From Kluyvera sp047971185 (lineage in GTDB: Bacteria > Pseudomonadota > Gammaproteobacteria > Enterobacterales > Enterobacteriaceae): a stretch of 64,000 nucleotides of DNA. The notes beneath the pieces are model-generated. The model worked only from the letters and a program-made list of their open reading frames with translations. It searched no databases and was not told where the DNA came from. Positions 26,189-35,384 of the stretch are shown piece by piece. Numbering within the stretch: position 1 is the stretch's first letter; the number at the start of each line of letters is the position of its first letter. The stretch spans positions 1-64,000 of the forward strand of contig NZ_JBKDZH010000065.1 of the NCBI RefSeq assembly GCF_047971185.1. Reading direction: 5' to 3'. The position numbers were made by a program, and so were the translations under genes.

Positions 26189-27238
26189 TCAATTATCAAT
26201 ATACCTTTCTGCATCGCCAGAACGAGCCGTGGTACTCCGTGCTGCCGCATTACGCCCGCGAGCAATTTTCACATAATTCTCTTCTCGCTCTATACCGATG
26301 AAACAGAAACCTTCCATCGCCGCAGCTTTTCCGGTGCTCCCACTTCCCATAAAGGGATCAAGGATAGTGCCGCCCGGGGGCGTAATCAGGCGGCAAAGGT
26401 AACGCATCAGCTCGGTGGGCTTTACACATGGATGATTGTTACCCTCACCACGGTCCTTTCTGCTGGCTTTCGCACAATAAAAGAACCGACTGGGGCTGCT
26501 AATTTCTACCTGCTGAGGGTTATCCCTGAACCAGGCAAGCACTGCGGCACTGCCATCATGGATAAGATTGGCAGGCCATCGGCCATCGGGGTTTCCTTGC
26601 CTGGCGATATCCCCGTCACCTTTATTTCTGCCTCGCCACATGTGGTTGGGATCGGAACCTCCCGGTCCATTTGGATAATCATAGGGTGATTCTCTTTCTG
26701 CCAGAGGGATCCTGCATTCGCCGATGTTCAGAACGCCGGTACCATATACGTCTACGTTGGATGCTATGGTTCCCTTACATGGCTTGCGGGCCAGGGTAAT
26801 CGGTTCCAGCGCCGGTTTTAACGCGTGGTGAGATTTAGGAAAGCCCGAACCGTATACCCAGCCCAGCATTCCGTCACGTCCAAATGTCGCGTCCAGCAAT
26901 TTGAGCTGATCCGACGATAAACTTTCGATTAGTACCCTGGCAGCATTACTGGTCTCGTAGAGAAATACGATCATGTCACGTATTTCAAAGCCCGCATCCT
27001 CAATACGCGCTGCCATCCGGTGTTGAGTGCGGCATCCTGCGAAGGACAACAGATGACCACCGGGTTTGAGTACGCGTAGACATTCTTCCCAGATGACTTG
27101 TGAGGGCACATCATAGTCCCATGTCTTACCCATGAATTTAATACCATAGGGCGGGTCGGTCACGATGCTGTTCACAGAGTTGTCCGGCATACTGCGCAGA
27201 ACGTCAAGGCAGTCGCCATGAGTCAAAATGTCATGCAT
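26189..27238 (-). CDS. DNA methyltransferase of the mob operon (DPPY type, N6-adenine or N4-cytosine)
   Basis: A 349-residue methyltransferase from ATG 27238 (MHDILTHGDCLDVL). Motif IV DPPYG (28-32) precedes motif I DPFMGSGSTGKAA near the C-terminus, so the order is that of the beta class. DPPY favours adenine N6 methylation. There is no restriction endonuclease next to it, so it is an orphan enzyme. The start overlaps the end of mobC by 8 bp (ATGCATGA), so it is co-translated with the transfer genes. It may modify the ICE to escape host restriction or mark oriT. Upstream in-frame codons to 27358 lie inside mobC and are not used. Confidence 0.9.
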   Translation of the reverse strand: MHDILTHGDCLDVLRSMPDNSVNSIVTDPPYGIKFMGKTWDYDVPSQVIWEECLRVLKPGGHLLSFAGCRTQHRMAARIEDAGFEIRDMIVFLYETSNAARVLIESLSSDQLKLLDATFGRDGMLGWVYGSGFPKSHHALKPALEPITLARKPCKGTIASNVDVYGTGVLNIGECRIPLAERESPYDYPNGPGGSDPNHMWRGRNKGDGDIARQGNPDGRWPANLIHDGSAAVLAWFRDNPQQVEISSPSRFFYCAKASRKDRGEGNNHPCVKPTELMRYLCRLITPPGGTILDPFMGSGSTGKAAAMEGFCFIGIEREENYVKIARGRNAAARSTTARSGDAERYIDN

Positions 27239-28034
27239 GGCGTTCCCTCCCGTCATCGTCAGCAACTGATGAAGAGGGGCCACCCTGTTTTTCACTGACA
27301 CTATTTTCCAGTTCATCAAGGGTACGGAACAGAAACATTTCCCGGTTCTTCGCGTCAAACGGAACCGGAACGCTGTTCCTCATCACCGTCCTGATACTGT
27401 CAAACAGCCTGACCAGCGATTCTTTAGTTTTACCATCCGGCATAACATACATCGCATAGTGCCAACGTCCGGCGTCGCTGGCGGCGAGATGACTGCTGAT
27501 AATGCTGATGTAACGAGCGCGGGTTTTCATCGTTCGCTCTGTTTCCACTGCAACGATGGCACCGCTGCTTAAGGTAATAATGCCGTCCGGTCGGTGTCGG
27601 AAGCCCGAGTATCGCGACATAAACTCTCTCCGATCGCCGTTAAGCCAGCCTGTACCGCCTTTTTCCTCAAGGGCGATCCTGACCCGCTGATTTAACAGTC
27701 GATGTTCCAGAGTCGAGTGTTTGAGTTTTCCCGGTTCAAAATAGGCGGGGAAAACCTTGTCATCAGCGCTAACCACCATCGCCAGTCCCTGCATGCTGAG
27801 CCCCCACAATGATTTTTTCCCGGTCAATACCGGATATTCGTGTTTAATCAGGAGGCCCATCGCAACCGCTTTATTGAGCAGTTTATACATCGCATGGTTA
27901 TGTTTTCCTTTATAGCCGACAACTTTTTTTAAGGTCCGCAAATCAGAGAACGTTTCTTCCTTGAGAAAATACAGCAATGCCCGCATTCTCCGTTTTGCGG
28001 CTTCATTTCTTTCAGTAACGTTATGAATAAGCAT
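27231..28034 (-). CDS. mobC: MobC, MOBC-family relaxase
   Basis: A 267-residue protein from ATG 28034 (GAGG 6 bp upstream; a GTG 12 bp earlier is weaker). Its N-terminus is a winged-helix region (residues about 10-80). The central part contains HRPDGIITLSSGAIVAVETE, an acidic pattern like the PD-(D/E)xK-type metal site described for MOBC relaxases such as CloDF13 MobC. MobC nicks oriT in the MOBC family. It follows mobB with a gap of a few bases, the arrangement of CloDF13 and ICEKp1. The family assignment rests on this order and the motif. Confidence 0.85.
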   Translation of the reverse strand: MLIHNVTERNEAAKRRMRALLYFLKEETFSDLRTLKKVVGYKGKHNHAMYKLLNKAVAMGLLIKHEYPVLTGKKSLWGLSMQGLAMVVSADDKVFPAYFEPGKLKHSTLEHRLLNQRVRIALEEKGGTGWLNGDRREFMSRYSGFRHRPDGIITLSSGAIVAVETERTMKTRARYISIISSHLAASDAGRWHYAMYVMPDGKTKESLVRLFDSIRTVMRNSVPVPFDAKNREMFLFRTLDELENSVSEKQGGPSSSVADDDGRERHA

Positions 28035-28042
28035 TGATAGCC

Positions 28043-29779
28043 TCACAGGTTGACGGAGGGTTTGTGAATCTGATTTTCTTTTTTGGTATGCGGAGGGTTT
28101 TTATTCTCAAATGCAAACAGGTCGATATATTGCTTCTTCACTGGTATGTGGAATAGTTTGGTTGCCTTCGCCAGATCGTTCTGGGTAAAAACAAAACCAA
28201 CAAATTTGGGGAGGTTAAGCAACATGTTGCTGTCTATATAATATCGTTCAGCCTGGCGGATCATCCTGTCAGTATCCATTTTCTCCGTCAGGGATATATC
28301 CGTTTTAACTTTCCTCATTTCATCGTCAACCAGTATAGAGCCTGTCATTCTGGCGAACCAGTCGGCAGTATCCGGATCGCGAATGCGATAAACCAGCATA
28401 AACTTGCAATTCTCAATCACTGAACCAGCAACGGCATCACCTTCCAGATCTGCCGGACAGTCATATAAATCTTTTACCGACTGGTGAGCCATGATGATAT
28501 GCACGCCTTTATCCCTCGCTGCGCCAAGTCCTTCAAGCGCAGGGCGGGACAGGTGATACTTGAGTTCATCAAGGAAAATAGCGACCGGGCGAAGTTTTCC
28601 TTTTATCCGGTCACGCGTTTCGGCTATCTGAATCAAGCGAGTTAAAATCATGCGCTGAGCCGAGATGATTTTCTGGTTACGCATTGAGCCGATGATGTAG
28701 CAACATCCGCCTTCATCAAAAATGGTCTTTAAGGAAAATCCCTTATTGGCATTGATGGAGTTCACTAAAGCGATTTCCTCAAGCTCGCCATAAAAAGCAG
28801 GCACATCTTCACTGAGGGATTTCACAAAGTCAGTGTTAAATAAGTCGCGTAACGTCATTTCCTTTTCATAAATAGCTGCCGTATTTCTGGCTGCACGACG
28901 GTCAGCAATACGATAAAAGTCAGCACCTTCGCCTTTTTTACCCAGGCTGAAACCTGCATTAAACAACTCCTCCAGCTGTTCATGAGAAATATCAGCCAGT
29001 AAATCAAGTTGAAAATTAAGGTCATTCAGGTTAATCAGAACAAATTTTTTTCCCGCTTTCTGACAAGCTTCCCGTAGTACATGCGGTGCCCACTCATCAT
29101 TTTTAGGATCTTCGACAAATACGCCTTCACCTGAAAGTATTGCCTGATAAAGCAGTACACAGGCACTGACGCCTTTACCGGAACCTGTGGTGCCGATAAG
29201 GTCGGCGTGCTGAGTTTGAAATTCTTCAGGAGTGATATATTGCGGCTGATCATCTTTATCCAGCCCGATAAAAATACCTTTATTCAGGTCAATATAATCC
29301 AACGGATTATATGCAATACTGTCTGGCAACATGTCCCTGACTTCGCGAACATCCGTTCTGACATTTCTTTCCAGTTTACTTTTTTTAATCATCCGGTGTT
29401 TCAGACTGTCGATTTCCCCCGTCAGCAGCCTTCGGACTACAATATGAAAAGCCAGACCTGCCAGCGTAAATTCGACAGTCAGTATCCAGCGTGATAATCT
29501 GAGCAAGATGTTATTATCGAGCACTTTAAAGAAAAAACTCAGCCCCTGAATGGTCAGCGGTGACAGGGTGCCAAATATGAAAAAGAAGGTGGATACACCC
29601 GCCACCAATTTTAACCAAAAGGGGGCATTTTTTCTTTCTTCACGTGGCAGATTAAATATAAATGGCAGCGTCAGTCCGGCAAATATGGATAATATTACCG
29701 GGTTATGTTGCAGCCAGAGTAGAAAAAAAGAAAAGGCATCCGTAAAGGCATTCAGCCTTTGCATCAGATGAGTTCCCAT
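28043..29779 (-). CDS. mobB: MobB, coupling protein (VirD4/TraD-type ATPase)
   Basis: A 578-residue protein starting at ATG 29779, with GGAGG 8 bp upstream; longer in-frame starts lack this. The N-terminal 130 residues hold two to four membrane segments. Walker A is GTTGSGKG (196-203). The Walker B-like VAIFLDELKY region and the GAARDKGVHIIMAHQS stretch match the VirD4/TraD/TrwB coupling proteins. It brings the relaxase-DNA complex to the VirB channel. Gene order mobB-mobC-methyltransferase indicates one operon starting from the palindromic region to its right. Confidence 0.92.
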   Translation of the reverse strand: MGTHLMQRLNAFTDAFSFFLLWLQHNPVILSIFAGLTLPFIFNLPREERKNAPFWLKLVAGVSTFFFIFGTLSPLTIQGLSFFFKVLDNNILLRLSRWILTVEFTLAGLAFHIVVRRLLTGEIDSLKHRMIKKSKLERNVRTDVREVRDMLPDSIAYNPLDYIDLNKGIFIGLDKDDQPQYITPEEFQTQHADLIGTTGSGKGVSACVLLYQAILSGEGVFVEDPKNDEWAPHVLREACQKAGKKFVLINLNDLNFQLDLLADISHEQLEELFNAGFSLGKKGEGADFYRIADRRAARNTAAIYEKEMTLRDLFNTDFVKSLSEDVPAFYGELEEIALVNSINANKGFSLKTIFDEGGCCYIIGSMRNQKIISAQRMILTRLIQIAETRDRIKGKLRPVAIFLDELKYHLSRPALEGLGAARDKGVHIIMAHQSVKDLYDCPADLEGDAVAGSVIENCKFMLVYRIRDPDTADWFARMTGSILVDDEMRKVKTDISLTEKMDTDRMIRQAERYYIDSNMLLNLPKFVGFVFTQNDLAKATKLFHIPVKKQYIDLFAFENKNPPHTKKENQIHKPSVNL

Positions 29780-29833
29780 TACAGTGACCTCCGGTCTGAT
29801 TTCGGTGTGACGGGCGCATCGCATGGGCGTCAC

Positions 29834-30596
29834 CGATGGACGCTAAACCCCATGCCCATACGCGACGCCTATTGATGACGCCCATAAATGAATGAAAAGC
29901 ACTGAACGTCTCCGACGCTCATGCCCGTGAACCGCGCTTTCAGAAAACAGCCGACGCGTGGTCGTCAGTCCCCTGAAACGCACGTATGACGGGCAACAGC
30001 GTGTGACATTACGCTCGGGCTGGACGCACTCCCTGCATGTCACATGAGGGTAATGTCGTGGCTGGACGCCGCGCCAAAACCCCCAAGGTCAACGGCGGCA
30101 CACCGTCGGCCGCTACGCGCGACCACCCCCTTTAAGACGGTCGCTTTCGCCTTTTTCTTCCCTTTGCTCGTGCCTCGCAGCGGGAATAAAAGGGAAGCTG
30201 ACCTTTAAAGAGGGTGGTCGCGCCACGCTACCGGCTTTTGGCCGGAGACTTAGCCGCGACGGTGTGCGGGGCGATGCCCCCCAAATAAACCGCTGTCGTG
30301 GGCGACAGCTTTTCGCTCGCTGGGGCGGCGAAATTTATTCGGCTCCCCCCGGCCGGCAAAATCCGCGTGGGCGCGGCTGTTTGCCGGTGAGGCGCGGTGC
30401 CTGAACTATTTTCGCTCCTTAACCCGCGAAAATAATTCTGTCCGCTGCCTCATTTTTACGGCCCGCATTTCTTCACGCCTTAATTCGCGAAAAATGTGCT
30501 GGGCCGTAAAAACCGGAAAATCACCACGCCTTAATCCTGAGTCGGCTGAAATATTTTGGCGCTATAGGTGACCTGCGAATAAAATTAATACAGGGA
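29834..30596. other. oriT: GC-rich palindromic non-coding region upstream of mobB (candidate oriT)
   Basis: About 760 bp with no supported gene on either strand. It holds nested inverted repeats: GCGCGACCACCC-type arms at 30117-30135 and 30205-30223, CACACCGTCG-type arms near 30099 and 30257, and an inner pair of 9 bp at 30157-30165 and 30189-30197. Further right, a 12-bp perfect inverted repeat (30453-30464 with 30501-30512) and CCTTAA-type short repeats follow. Position next to mobB and mobC, as in CloDF13 and ICEKp1, makes it the best oriT candidate. I did not locate a nic site. Confidence 0.65.
30453..30512. repeat. 12-bp perfect inverted repeat in the candidate oriT/replication region
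   Basis: TTTTTACGGCCC (30453-30464) and its exact complement (30501-30512) flank a 36-nt spacer. The A/T ends resemble a terminator or a protein-binding dyad. Confidence 0.6.
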
Positions 30597-30902
30597 TTAA
30601 TAGTGGCTCTCGCGGATTTCCCTGATGATGTCAGAATAACACTGACAACTTTCTTTAATGCTGGTTTCATCCAGCGTAAACCCTCGCCGGTTGGCTTCCT
30701 CTGTCAGCTTTATTCTGTCAGTGGGGTTCAGCGTTTGCAGTAATTGCAATAACCGGCATATAACCCGGTAGTGATAAATTTCATAATAAAGGCCGCATCC
30801 ACGCATCGCCTCATTTTCAATGTGCTCAATAACACAGGCTGCGCGCATGGAATCTCCGCGCTGACGTGTCCAGGGATACTGAATAAAACCCGGTTTTGTC
30901 AT
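30597..30902 (-). CDS. Uncharacterised ICE protein, 101 residues
   Basis: The ORF has GGAGG 8 bp before its ATG, a strong sign that it is expressed. The product is soluble, with several cysteines (MRGCGLYYEIYHYRV and SCQCYS) and a helical C-terminal half. I know no function. It lies between the TrbM/KikA-like gene and the oriT candidate at the end of the virB operon, so a transfer-related role is possible. Confidence 0.7.
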   Translation of the reverse strand: MTKPGFIQYPWTRQRGDSMRAACVIEHIENEAMRGCGLYYEIYHYRVICRLLQLLQTLNPTDRIKLTEEANRRGFTLDETSIKESCQCYSDIIREIRESHY

Positions 30903-30920
30903 GATGACTACCTCCGTTAA

Positions 30921-31223
30921 TTAGCCACGCATGCGGCCAAATTTATTGATTATCTGGCTGATAATTGCCGGATCTGATGAGTTGCATTCAAGTAAAAATG
31001 ATTTTCTGGCATCGGCAGTATGGTCTTGCAGAAAACCGTGCTTGTTCTTTTTCACGATATTAAAGAATGCACGTTCAGCCGAATGACATTCATTGCCGCC
31101 GCCGTTACCGGTGGCTTTACCGTACATGCATAACACCACTTCACAGGCGTCAGCGGCCATGACGGAGGTTGAATATGACTCCATAATGCAGAGTAATAAT
31201 GCGGAGAATATTGCTTTTTTCAT
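30921..31223 (-). CDS. TrbM/KikA-family secreted protein
   Basis: A 100-residue protein; ATG 31223 is chosen because GAAGGTGACC precedes it at good distance, whereas the ATG at 31238 has no ribosome site. It begins with a signal peptide (MKKAIFSALLLCIM...VMAADAC). The mature part contains four cysteines (CEVVLCMYG, ECHSAE, LLECN), the pattern of TrbM/KikA proteins of conjugative systems (for example KikA of pKM101). It is at the end of the virB operon. It acts in the periplasm in transfer, with exact role unknown. Confidence 0.85.
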   Translation of the reverse strand: MKKAIFSALLLCIMESYSTSVMAADACEVVLCMYGKATGNGGGNECHSAERAFFNIVKKNKHGFLQDHTADARKSFLLECNSSDPAIISQIINKFGRMRG

Positions 31224-31272
31224 TTTGGTCACCTTCATATTTAAACGAGGGTTGCGTAATTCGATAAGTTAT

Positions 31273-32301
31273 TTATTGAAGTCCTTTACTGAATACACCT
31301 CTCATGCCATTAAGATGAAGGGGTTTAAAATAAACATCATTCATCCGGCGTATGTCACCATGAATATCAATGCTGACGATCACATCAATGCTTTTTAGCA
31401 CCTTGCGTAACAGCACGTCGAAAGGCATGTTCCGGCAGGCGGGATTTTCATAGCAGCGGTCAATTATCCCTTCAATACATTCTTCCGGGCTGCCCGCATG
31501 CAGGGAGGTCATCAATCCCTCATGCCCGGAACCGACGATTTTCAGTGCATCCCAGGCTTCCCGACCGCGAATTTCTGCCAGTAATATCCGGTCAGGGTTC
31601 ATACGATAATTGGCACGTATCAGCCTGCCGGGCGTGACAATGGCATTATCCCCGGCATCCGCCGGATAAAAGAGATGGACATAGTTGGTGTGGTGATAGA
31701 ACCGGATTTCGGGATTATCCTCGATGGTGGTCAGCCTGAGGTGCCGGGGAATATAGTGCAGCAGCGTTTTCATATAGGTGGTTTTACCGGATCCGGTTTC
31801 ACCGACGATAAAAATCGTCTTGCCGTATTCCACCGCTTTTTCCATAAAACGGGGAATATCCTCACTCTGATAGTAGCGGGTCAGTTCAACATCTTTGCCT
31901 TCCGTCCGCTCCTTACCGGTCACCCGGTTATAAAATCCCGCATCAATCCATGACTGATGCGTTTTCTGCCCGAATGAGGGTTTGCGCAGCGTAATAGACA
32001 CGGTATTACGCTCACAGGCCGGGGGAATAATGGCCTGAATGCGCTCGCCTGATTCAAGCGTGGCGGAAAGGATCGGCGAGGTGTCGTCGATATTATCGTC
32101 CTGCCAGGACGCCAGCGCTCTGGCAAAGGCGTAACACTGGCGCTGCGTAATCGAGGCTTCATGTCTTCGCCATTTCCCCCGGATTTTGGTATGCAGTTCA
32201 CCCGGCCGGTTAACGGCAATTTCCGTCAGGCCGTCCTGTGCAATAAAATCACCAAACAGCTGGTTTTTCATAAAATCCAGCGACAAGTTTTCAGCGTTCA
32301 T
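31273..32301 (-). CDS. virB11: VirB11 ATPase
   Basis: A 342-residue hexameric traffic ATPase of the type IV secretion system. Walker A is GETGSGKTT (167-175), followed by the RLTTIEDNPEIR (Asp box) and LLAEIRGREAW (Walker B / His box) region. It energises pilus building and substrate transfer at the inner membrane. Its start overlaps the end of virB10 by 11 bp, so the two are co-translated. Length and motifs are standard. Confidence 0.97.
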   Translation of the reverse strand: MNAENLSLDFMKNQLFGDFIAQDGLTEIAVNRPGELHTKIRGKWRRHEASITQRQCYAFARALASWQDDNIDDTSPILSATLESGERIQAIIPPACERNTVSITLRKPSFGQKTHQSWIDAGFYNRVTGKERTEGKDVELTRYYQSEDIPRFMEKAVEYGKTIFIVGETGSGKTTYMKTLLHYIPRHLRLTTIEDNPEIRFYHHTNYVHLFYPADAGDNAIVTPGRLIRANYRMNPDRILLAEIRGREAWDALKIVGSGHEGLMTSLHAGSPEECIEGIIDRCYENPACRNMPFDVLLRKVLKSIDVIVSIDIHGDIRRMNDVYFKPLHLNGMRGVFSKGLQ

Positions 32302-33595
32302 ACCACCTCTTTTTCAGTCGCAGCTGCCAGACGGATGAGAAATCAATATCGGTGCCTGTCATGATGCCGATGACATCACCCTGATTCAGGTACAGGGTGG
32401 GCGGGATATTGATGCTGTTGTCCAGTGTCGTTTTCGCCATTTCCGCCGTGGCAGCGCGGGTGTTTTCGGTGTAGTCGGTATTGCGGTCTTTCCCCGGGGC
32501 AGCATCCGACGCCGCCGCTGCCACGTCCTGGACGGTACTGAGCATCAGGGCATTGCCGAAGCGCTCCCAGAAGTGATTGTCGATCCAGCCTGAGATCCCC
32601 GCCTCGCCGAGCGGGCCGCTGGCCTGCGTATCAGTTAGCGGTATTTGCAGGCTGCCGGGCTCAGGCGTACGCAGCTCCGTCCATAGCACAAACATCCGGC
32701 TGCGTCCGTGTTGCAGCGCCCCGGTGCGGTAGATGCCACGGGCGACCGTTCCCGCCGGGATCAGCGTCACATGGTTGCTGGCGCTGTAAACATCTTCACT
32801 GACCAAGCAGGAAATATGCCCCCCGACATCGGACACGAAGCGCCACATCATCGAACACGGGATATAGCGGTCCACCGGGATATAGAGATCAGGATCAAGA
32901 CCCAGTCGTCTGACGCCGGTGACACGGGCGACGCCCGGATTGTCGTTGTTACCCGTTTCCGACGCGGCAGTATCCGGGCAGCGCAGGTTGCCATCCTTTC
33001 CCCTGGACAGTACTGACGGACAGGATATGTATGTCGTGGATGATGACCGACTGTTGGACGTTTCTGCGTTGCTGCGCGTTTCACCCGGGGAAGTGCGTTC
33101 AGTATCGCCCTGCATTGTTTGGGCGTTGTTCACCCCGTCAGCCAGCGCGGCGGCCTTGTTCAGGGCTGGTGGGGCTGGTGGCAGGGTGGGTGCGGGAGTA
33201 ACGGTCTGGCTGACAGGGTCTGTTCCGTCCTGTGTGTGCGGCCCGAACAGGCCAAACGGGTTACTGTCCATGCCCAGATTTTGACGCTCATGCAGCGTCT
33301 TTCCGGCGGAGGGTTGCGGCGCGGTGTCGGCTTCTTTCTCATTACCCCCTTTGAATGCACTGAAAAGACGATCGCCGCCGGATGCCAGGGCGATCACCAG
33401 CGCCAGACTCAACAGGCTGACGATCAGCGTGCGGCGACCGGATGCCTTACGAAAACGGGTCACTTCCGGCTGGCCGGGCGGTGTTTTCTGCTCCGGCTCC
33501 TGATACGCCATTGCCGCACGGGCGCGTTCGCGGGCTTCCGCTTCCCGCTCTGCGGTGGTTTTTTCCGGTTCGTCCGGGACAGGTTTGTCAGTCAT
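32291..33595 (-). CDS. virB10: VirB10, core-complex protein spanning both membranes
   Basis: A 434-residue protein. A short cytoplasmic N-terminus rich in charged residues is followed by one membrane helix (about 52-72, TLIVSLLSLALVIALASGG). A proline-rich stretch (PTLPPAPPALNK) spans the periplasm. The C-terminal domain carries the outer-membrane pore region, with the IPAGTVARGIY motif of TrbI/VirB10. It links energy from the ATPases to the outer membrane pore made with VirB7 and VirB9. It overlaps virB9 by 4 bp (ATGA). Confidence 0.96.
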   Translation of the reverse strand: MTDKPVPDEPEKTTAEREAEARERARAAMAYQEPEQKTPPGQPEVTRFRKASGRRTLIVSLLSLALVIALASGGDRLFSAFKGGNEKEADTAPQPSAGKTLHERQNLGMDSNPFGLFGPHTQDGTDPVSQTVTPAPTLPPAPPALNKAAALADGVNNAQTMQGDTERTSPGETRSNAETSNSRSSSTTYISCPSVLSRGKDGNLRCPDTAASETGNNDNPGVARVTGVRRLGLDPDLYIPVDRYIPCSMMWRFVSDVGGHISCLVSEDVYSASNHVTLIPAGTVARGIYRTGALQHGRSRMFVLWTELRTPEPGSLQIPLTDTQASGPLGEAGISGWIDNHFWERFGNALMLSTVQDVAAAASDAAPGKDRNTDYTENTRAATAEMAKTTLDNSINIPPTLYLNQGDVIGIMTGTDIDFSSVWQLRLKKRWYER

Positions 33596-34482
33596 TTGGC
33601 CTCCAGCGTAACGGACGGTGAAACGGTGTCGCGGCGGGTTATCGGGATGCGCCCGAATCCGTCGTTTTCGATCCCCACCACCGAAGTGCCGTAACGCAGC
33701 ACCAGTTGTGGTGATGCCGGAACCACCATCACGATGTAGTTACCCTGTTTAACCGTCCTGGGCGTGACCGCCCGCTCCCGTCCGTTAACCACCCGGAAAA
33801 CGGAAGGCAGGGTTCTGAGATGCGAGAATCCGAGCCAGGTGAAGCGGCCATCGTCCCAGGCAAAATCCGGTGCGATGGAGGCCGAACCGGCGGCGACCCG
33901 TTTGGTGTATCGCCAGTTGCGTGGCGTGCTGGCCTGTCCGAATGCCGCTGCTATCTGCTGCTTCTCCTGTCTTTCACGCTGCTGCGTCTGACGCGCGGCG
34001 CTGTCGGCGGCGGATTGCTGGCGAACCTCGGCCGGATAGTGGTAACGGATAACGAACGCCTGCGCGGGGGAATCGTGGTCCAGCACGTTCAGCTCCAGGC
34101 TGTAATCACGCTTTGAGGTCACCACGAAGAGGTTGGTCTTCCAGTCCTTTGCCGTGGGCAGGAACACCTGGCTGATGTTGTTGCCGCTGGCGTCCGTCAC
34201 CGGCTGGGTGATGGGGTTCGGGCTGACGCCTACCCGGTTATCACTCTTCGTGACCGTCCAGCCTTTGGGAAAACCCGCTTGCGCATCAATCACAGCTTCA
34301 TCGTCGTCAAACAGCAGTGTGGTGACGTAGCCAGGGCGGGTATTCACCACGGTGGCGTTCTGGCTGTTATACGATACGTTCTGCATCCGGCTGTCATAGC
34401 CGCTGCCACGCGGGGTGGCGGCACTCCATGCCGCGCATGATGCCAGTAAGCCCGTCAGGAGCAGGATGTTTTTCAGCATCAT
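33592..34482 (-). CDS. virB9: VirB9, outer-membrane core protein
   Basis: A 296-residue protein with a signal peptide (MMLKNILLLTGLLASCAAWSAATP). The C-terminal domain has the VNGRERAVTPRTVKQGNYIV stretch of VirB9/CagX. It forms the outer-membrane core with VirB7 and VirB10. Start and stop overlap its neighbours virB8 and virB10 by 4 bp each. Confidence 0.95.
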   Translation of the reverse strand: MMLKNILLLTGLLASCAAWSAATPRGSGYDSRMQNVSYNSQNATVVNTRPGYVTTLLFDDDEAVIDAQAGFPKGWTVTKSDNRVGVSPNPITQPVTDASGNNISQVFLPTAKDWKTNLFVVTSKRDYSLELNVLDHDSPAQAFVIRYHYPAEVRQQSAADSAARQTQQRERQEKQQIAAAFGQASTPRNWRYTKRVAAGSASIAPDFAWDDGRFTWLGFSHLRTLPSVFRVVNGRERAVTPRTVKQGNYIVMVVPASPQLVLRYGTSVVGIENDGFGRIPITRRDTVSPSVTLEAK

Positions 34483-35162
34483 TCGCTCCTCCGTTCTTTA
34501 TCGCGCTGGTAGCTGGTGACGATAAAGCCCAGCGGGTTCACTTCACGCTGGCTGTCCGTCAGTTGCTGATGCGGGATATAACGATAAGTGAGTCGGATAT
34601 TCCAGAAGTCCGTTTTCACTGAATTATCAGAAATACGGCGAAGGGTACGCTTGATACGCAAGGTTGCCAGGTTATCCTGCCCGGTTGCAGGCGCGTGCAC
34701 ATTGGAAATAATGTCGATATAGACAACATATTCGGCTTTATTAAAAACAACGTCCGGTGCCTGGTCGCCGTTAAACCCGTCAAGATAATCCCGGTTCACG
34801 CTGTCGCTGTTAAATAATTGTACGTCGTCGTAATCACGCTGGAGGGAGAAATAATTATACCCTTCGCGGAGTCTGGCATAGTGTGCCGCCAGTGAATGCG
34901 CCAGCGCTTTTTCAGACGCAATATCCCGCTCTTTAATGCGGGTCATATACTCATAACGACCGGTCTGTTTGTCCACCGACCATAATTCAATGTCAGTGGT
35001 TTTCAGCGGCAGCAGAATAAGAATGGCTGTAATTGCCAGTGCAGCCAGAATCAGCCCGGCAGCGGCCACCCGCCAGGCAGTTTTGCGGGAACGCTCTTCC
35101 TTTTCCAGCAGGATGGATTCAAAAGAGCGCGAGACATTAATGATGTGCTGAATATCAGACAT
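34479..35162 (-). CDS. virB8: VirB8, inner-membrane assembly factor
   Basis: A 227-residue bitopic protein: cytoplasmic N-terminus, one membrane helix (about 30-52, AAGLILAALAITAILILLPL) and a periplasmic NTF2-like domain ending in the RYIPHQQLTDSQREVNPLGF pattern typical of VirB8. It bridges the ATPases and the core complex. Its start overlaps the end of virB7. Confidence 0.95.
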   Translation of the reverse strand: MSDIQHIINVSRSFESILLEKEERSRKTAWRVAAAGLILAALAITAILILLPLKTTDIELWSVDKQTGRYEYMTRIKERDIASEKALAHSLAAHYARLREGYNYFSLQRDYDDVQLFNSDSVNRDYLDGFNGDQAPDVVFNKAEYVVYIDIISNVHAPATGQDNLATLRIKRTLRRISDNSVKTDFWNIRLTYRYIPHQQLTDSQREVNPLGFIVTSYQRDKERRSE

Positions 35163-35295
35163 GGTGAGTCAGCTCCTGGATCATGGCGGGGGAATTCACC
35201 GGCTGGGGATCGCCGGACACCGGCGGGAGGTTGCCCTGATGCTGCGCGCAGCCCGTAAGCGCGCACAGCACCAGAAGCAAGATGCTAAATTTCAT
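35155..35295 (-). CDS. virB7: VirB7-type small lipoprotein, 46 residues
   Basis: The frame begins MKFSILLLVLCALTGCAQHQ, a lipoprotein signal with lipobox LTGC (Cys16). The mature part is only about 31 residues and proline-rich, as in VirB7 proteins of this size. Its stop codon overlaps the start of virB8, and it sits between virB6 and virB8, the expected place. VirB7 stabilises VirB9 in the outer membrane. It is easily missed because of its size. Confidence 0.88.
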   Translation of the reverse strand: MKFSILLLVLCALTGCAQHQGNLPPVSGDPQPVNSPAMIQELTHHV

Positions 35296-35384
35296 GGAAG
35301 CCTCTTATCGGATAAATGCAGGAAAGCCGCACCGCTGGCAGAGGCCACGGCGTGACGGAGAAAAGAAATTAGCGGTCGGGAGGA

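Noticed and set aside
29843..30043. Short minus-strand ORFs in the oriT candidate region
   Set aside because: Arginine-rich translation of GC-rich palindromes; overlaps structured non-coding DNA.
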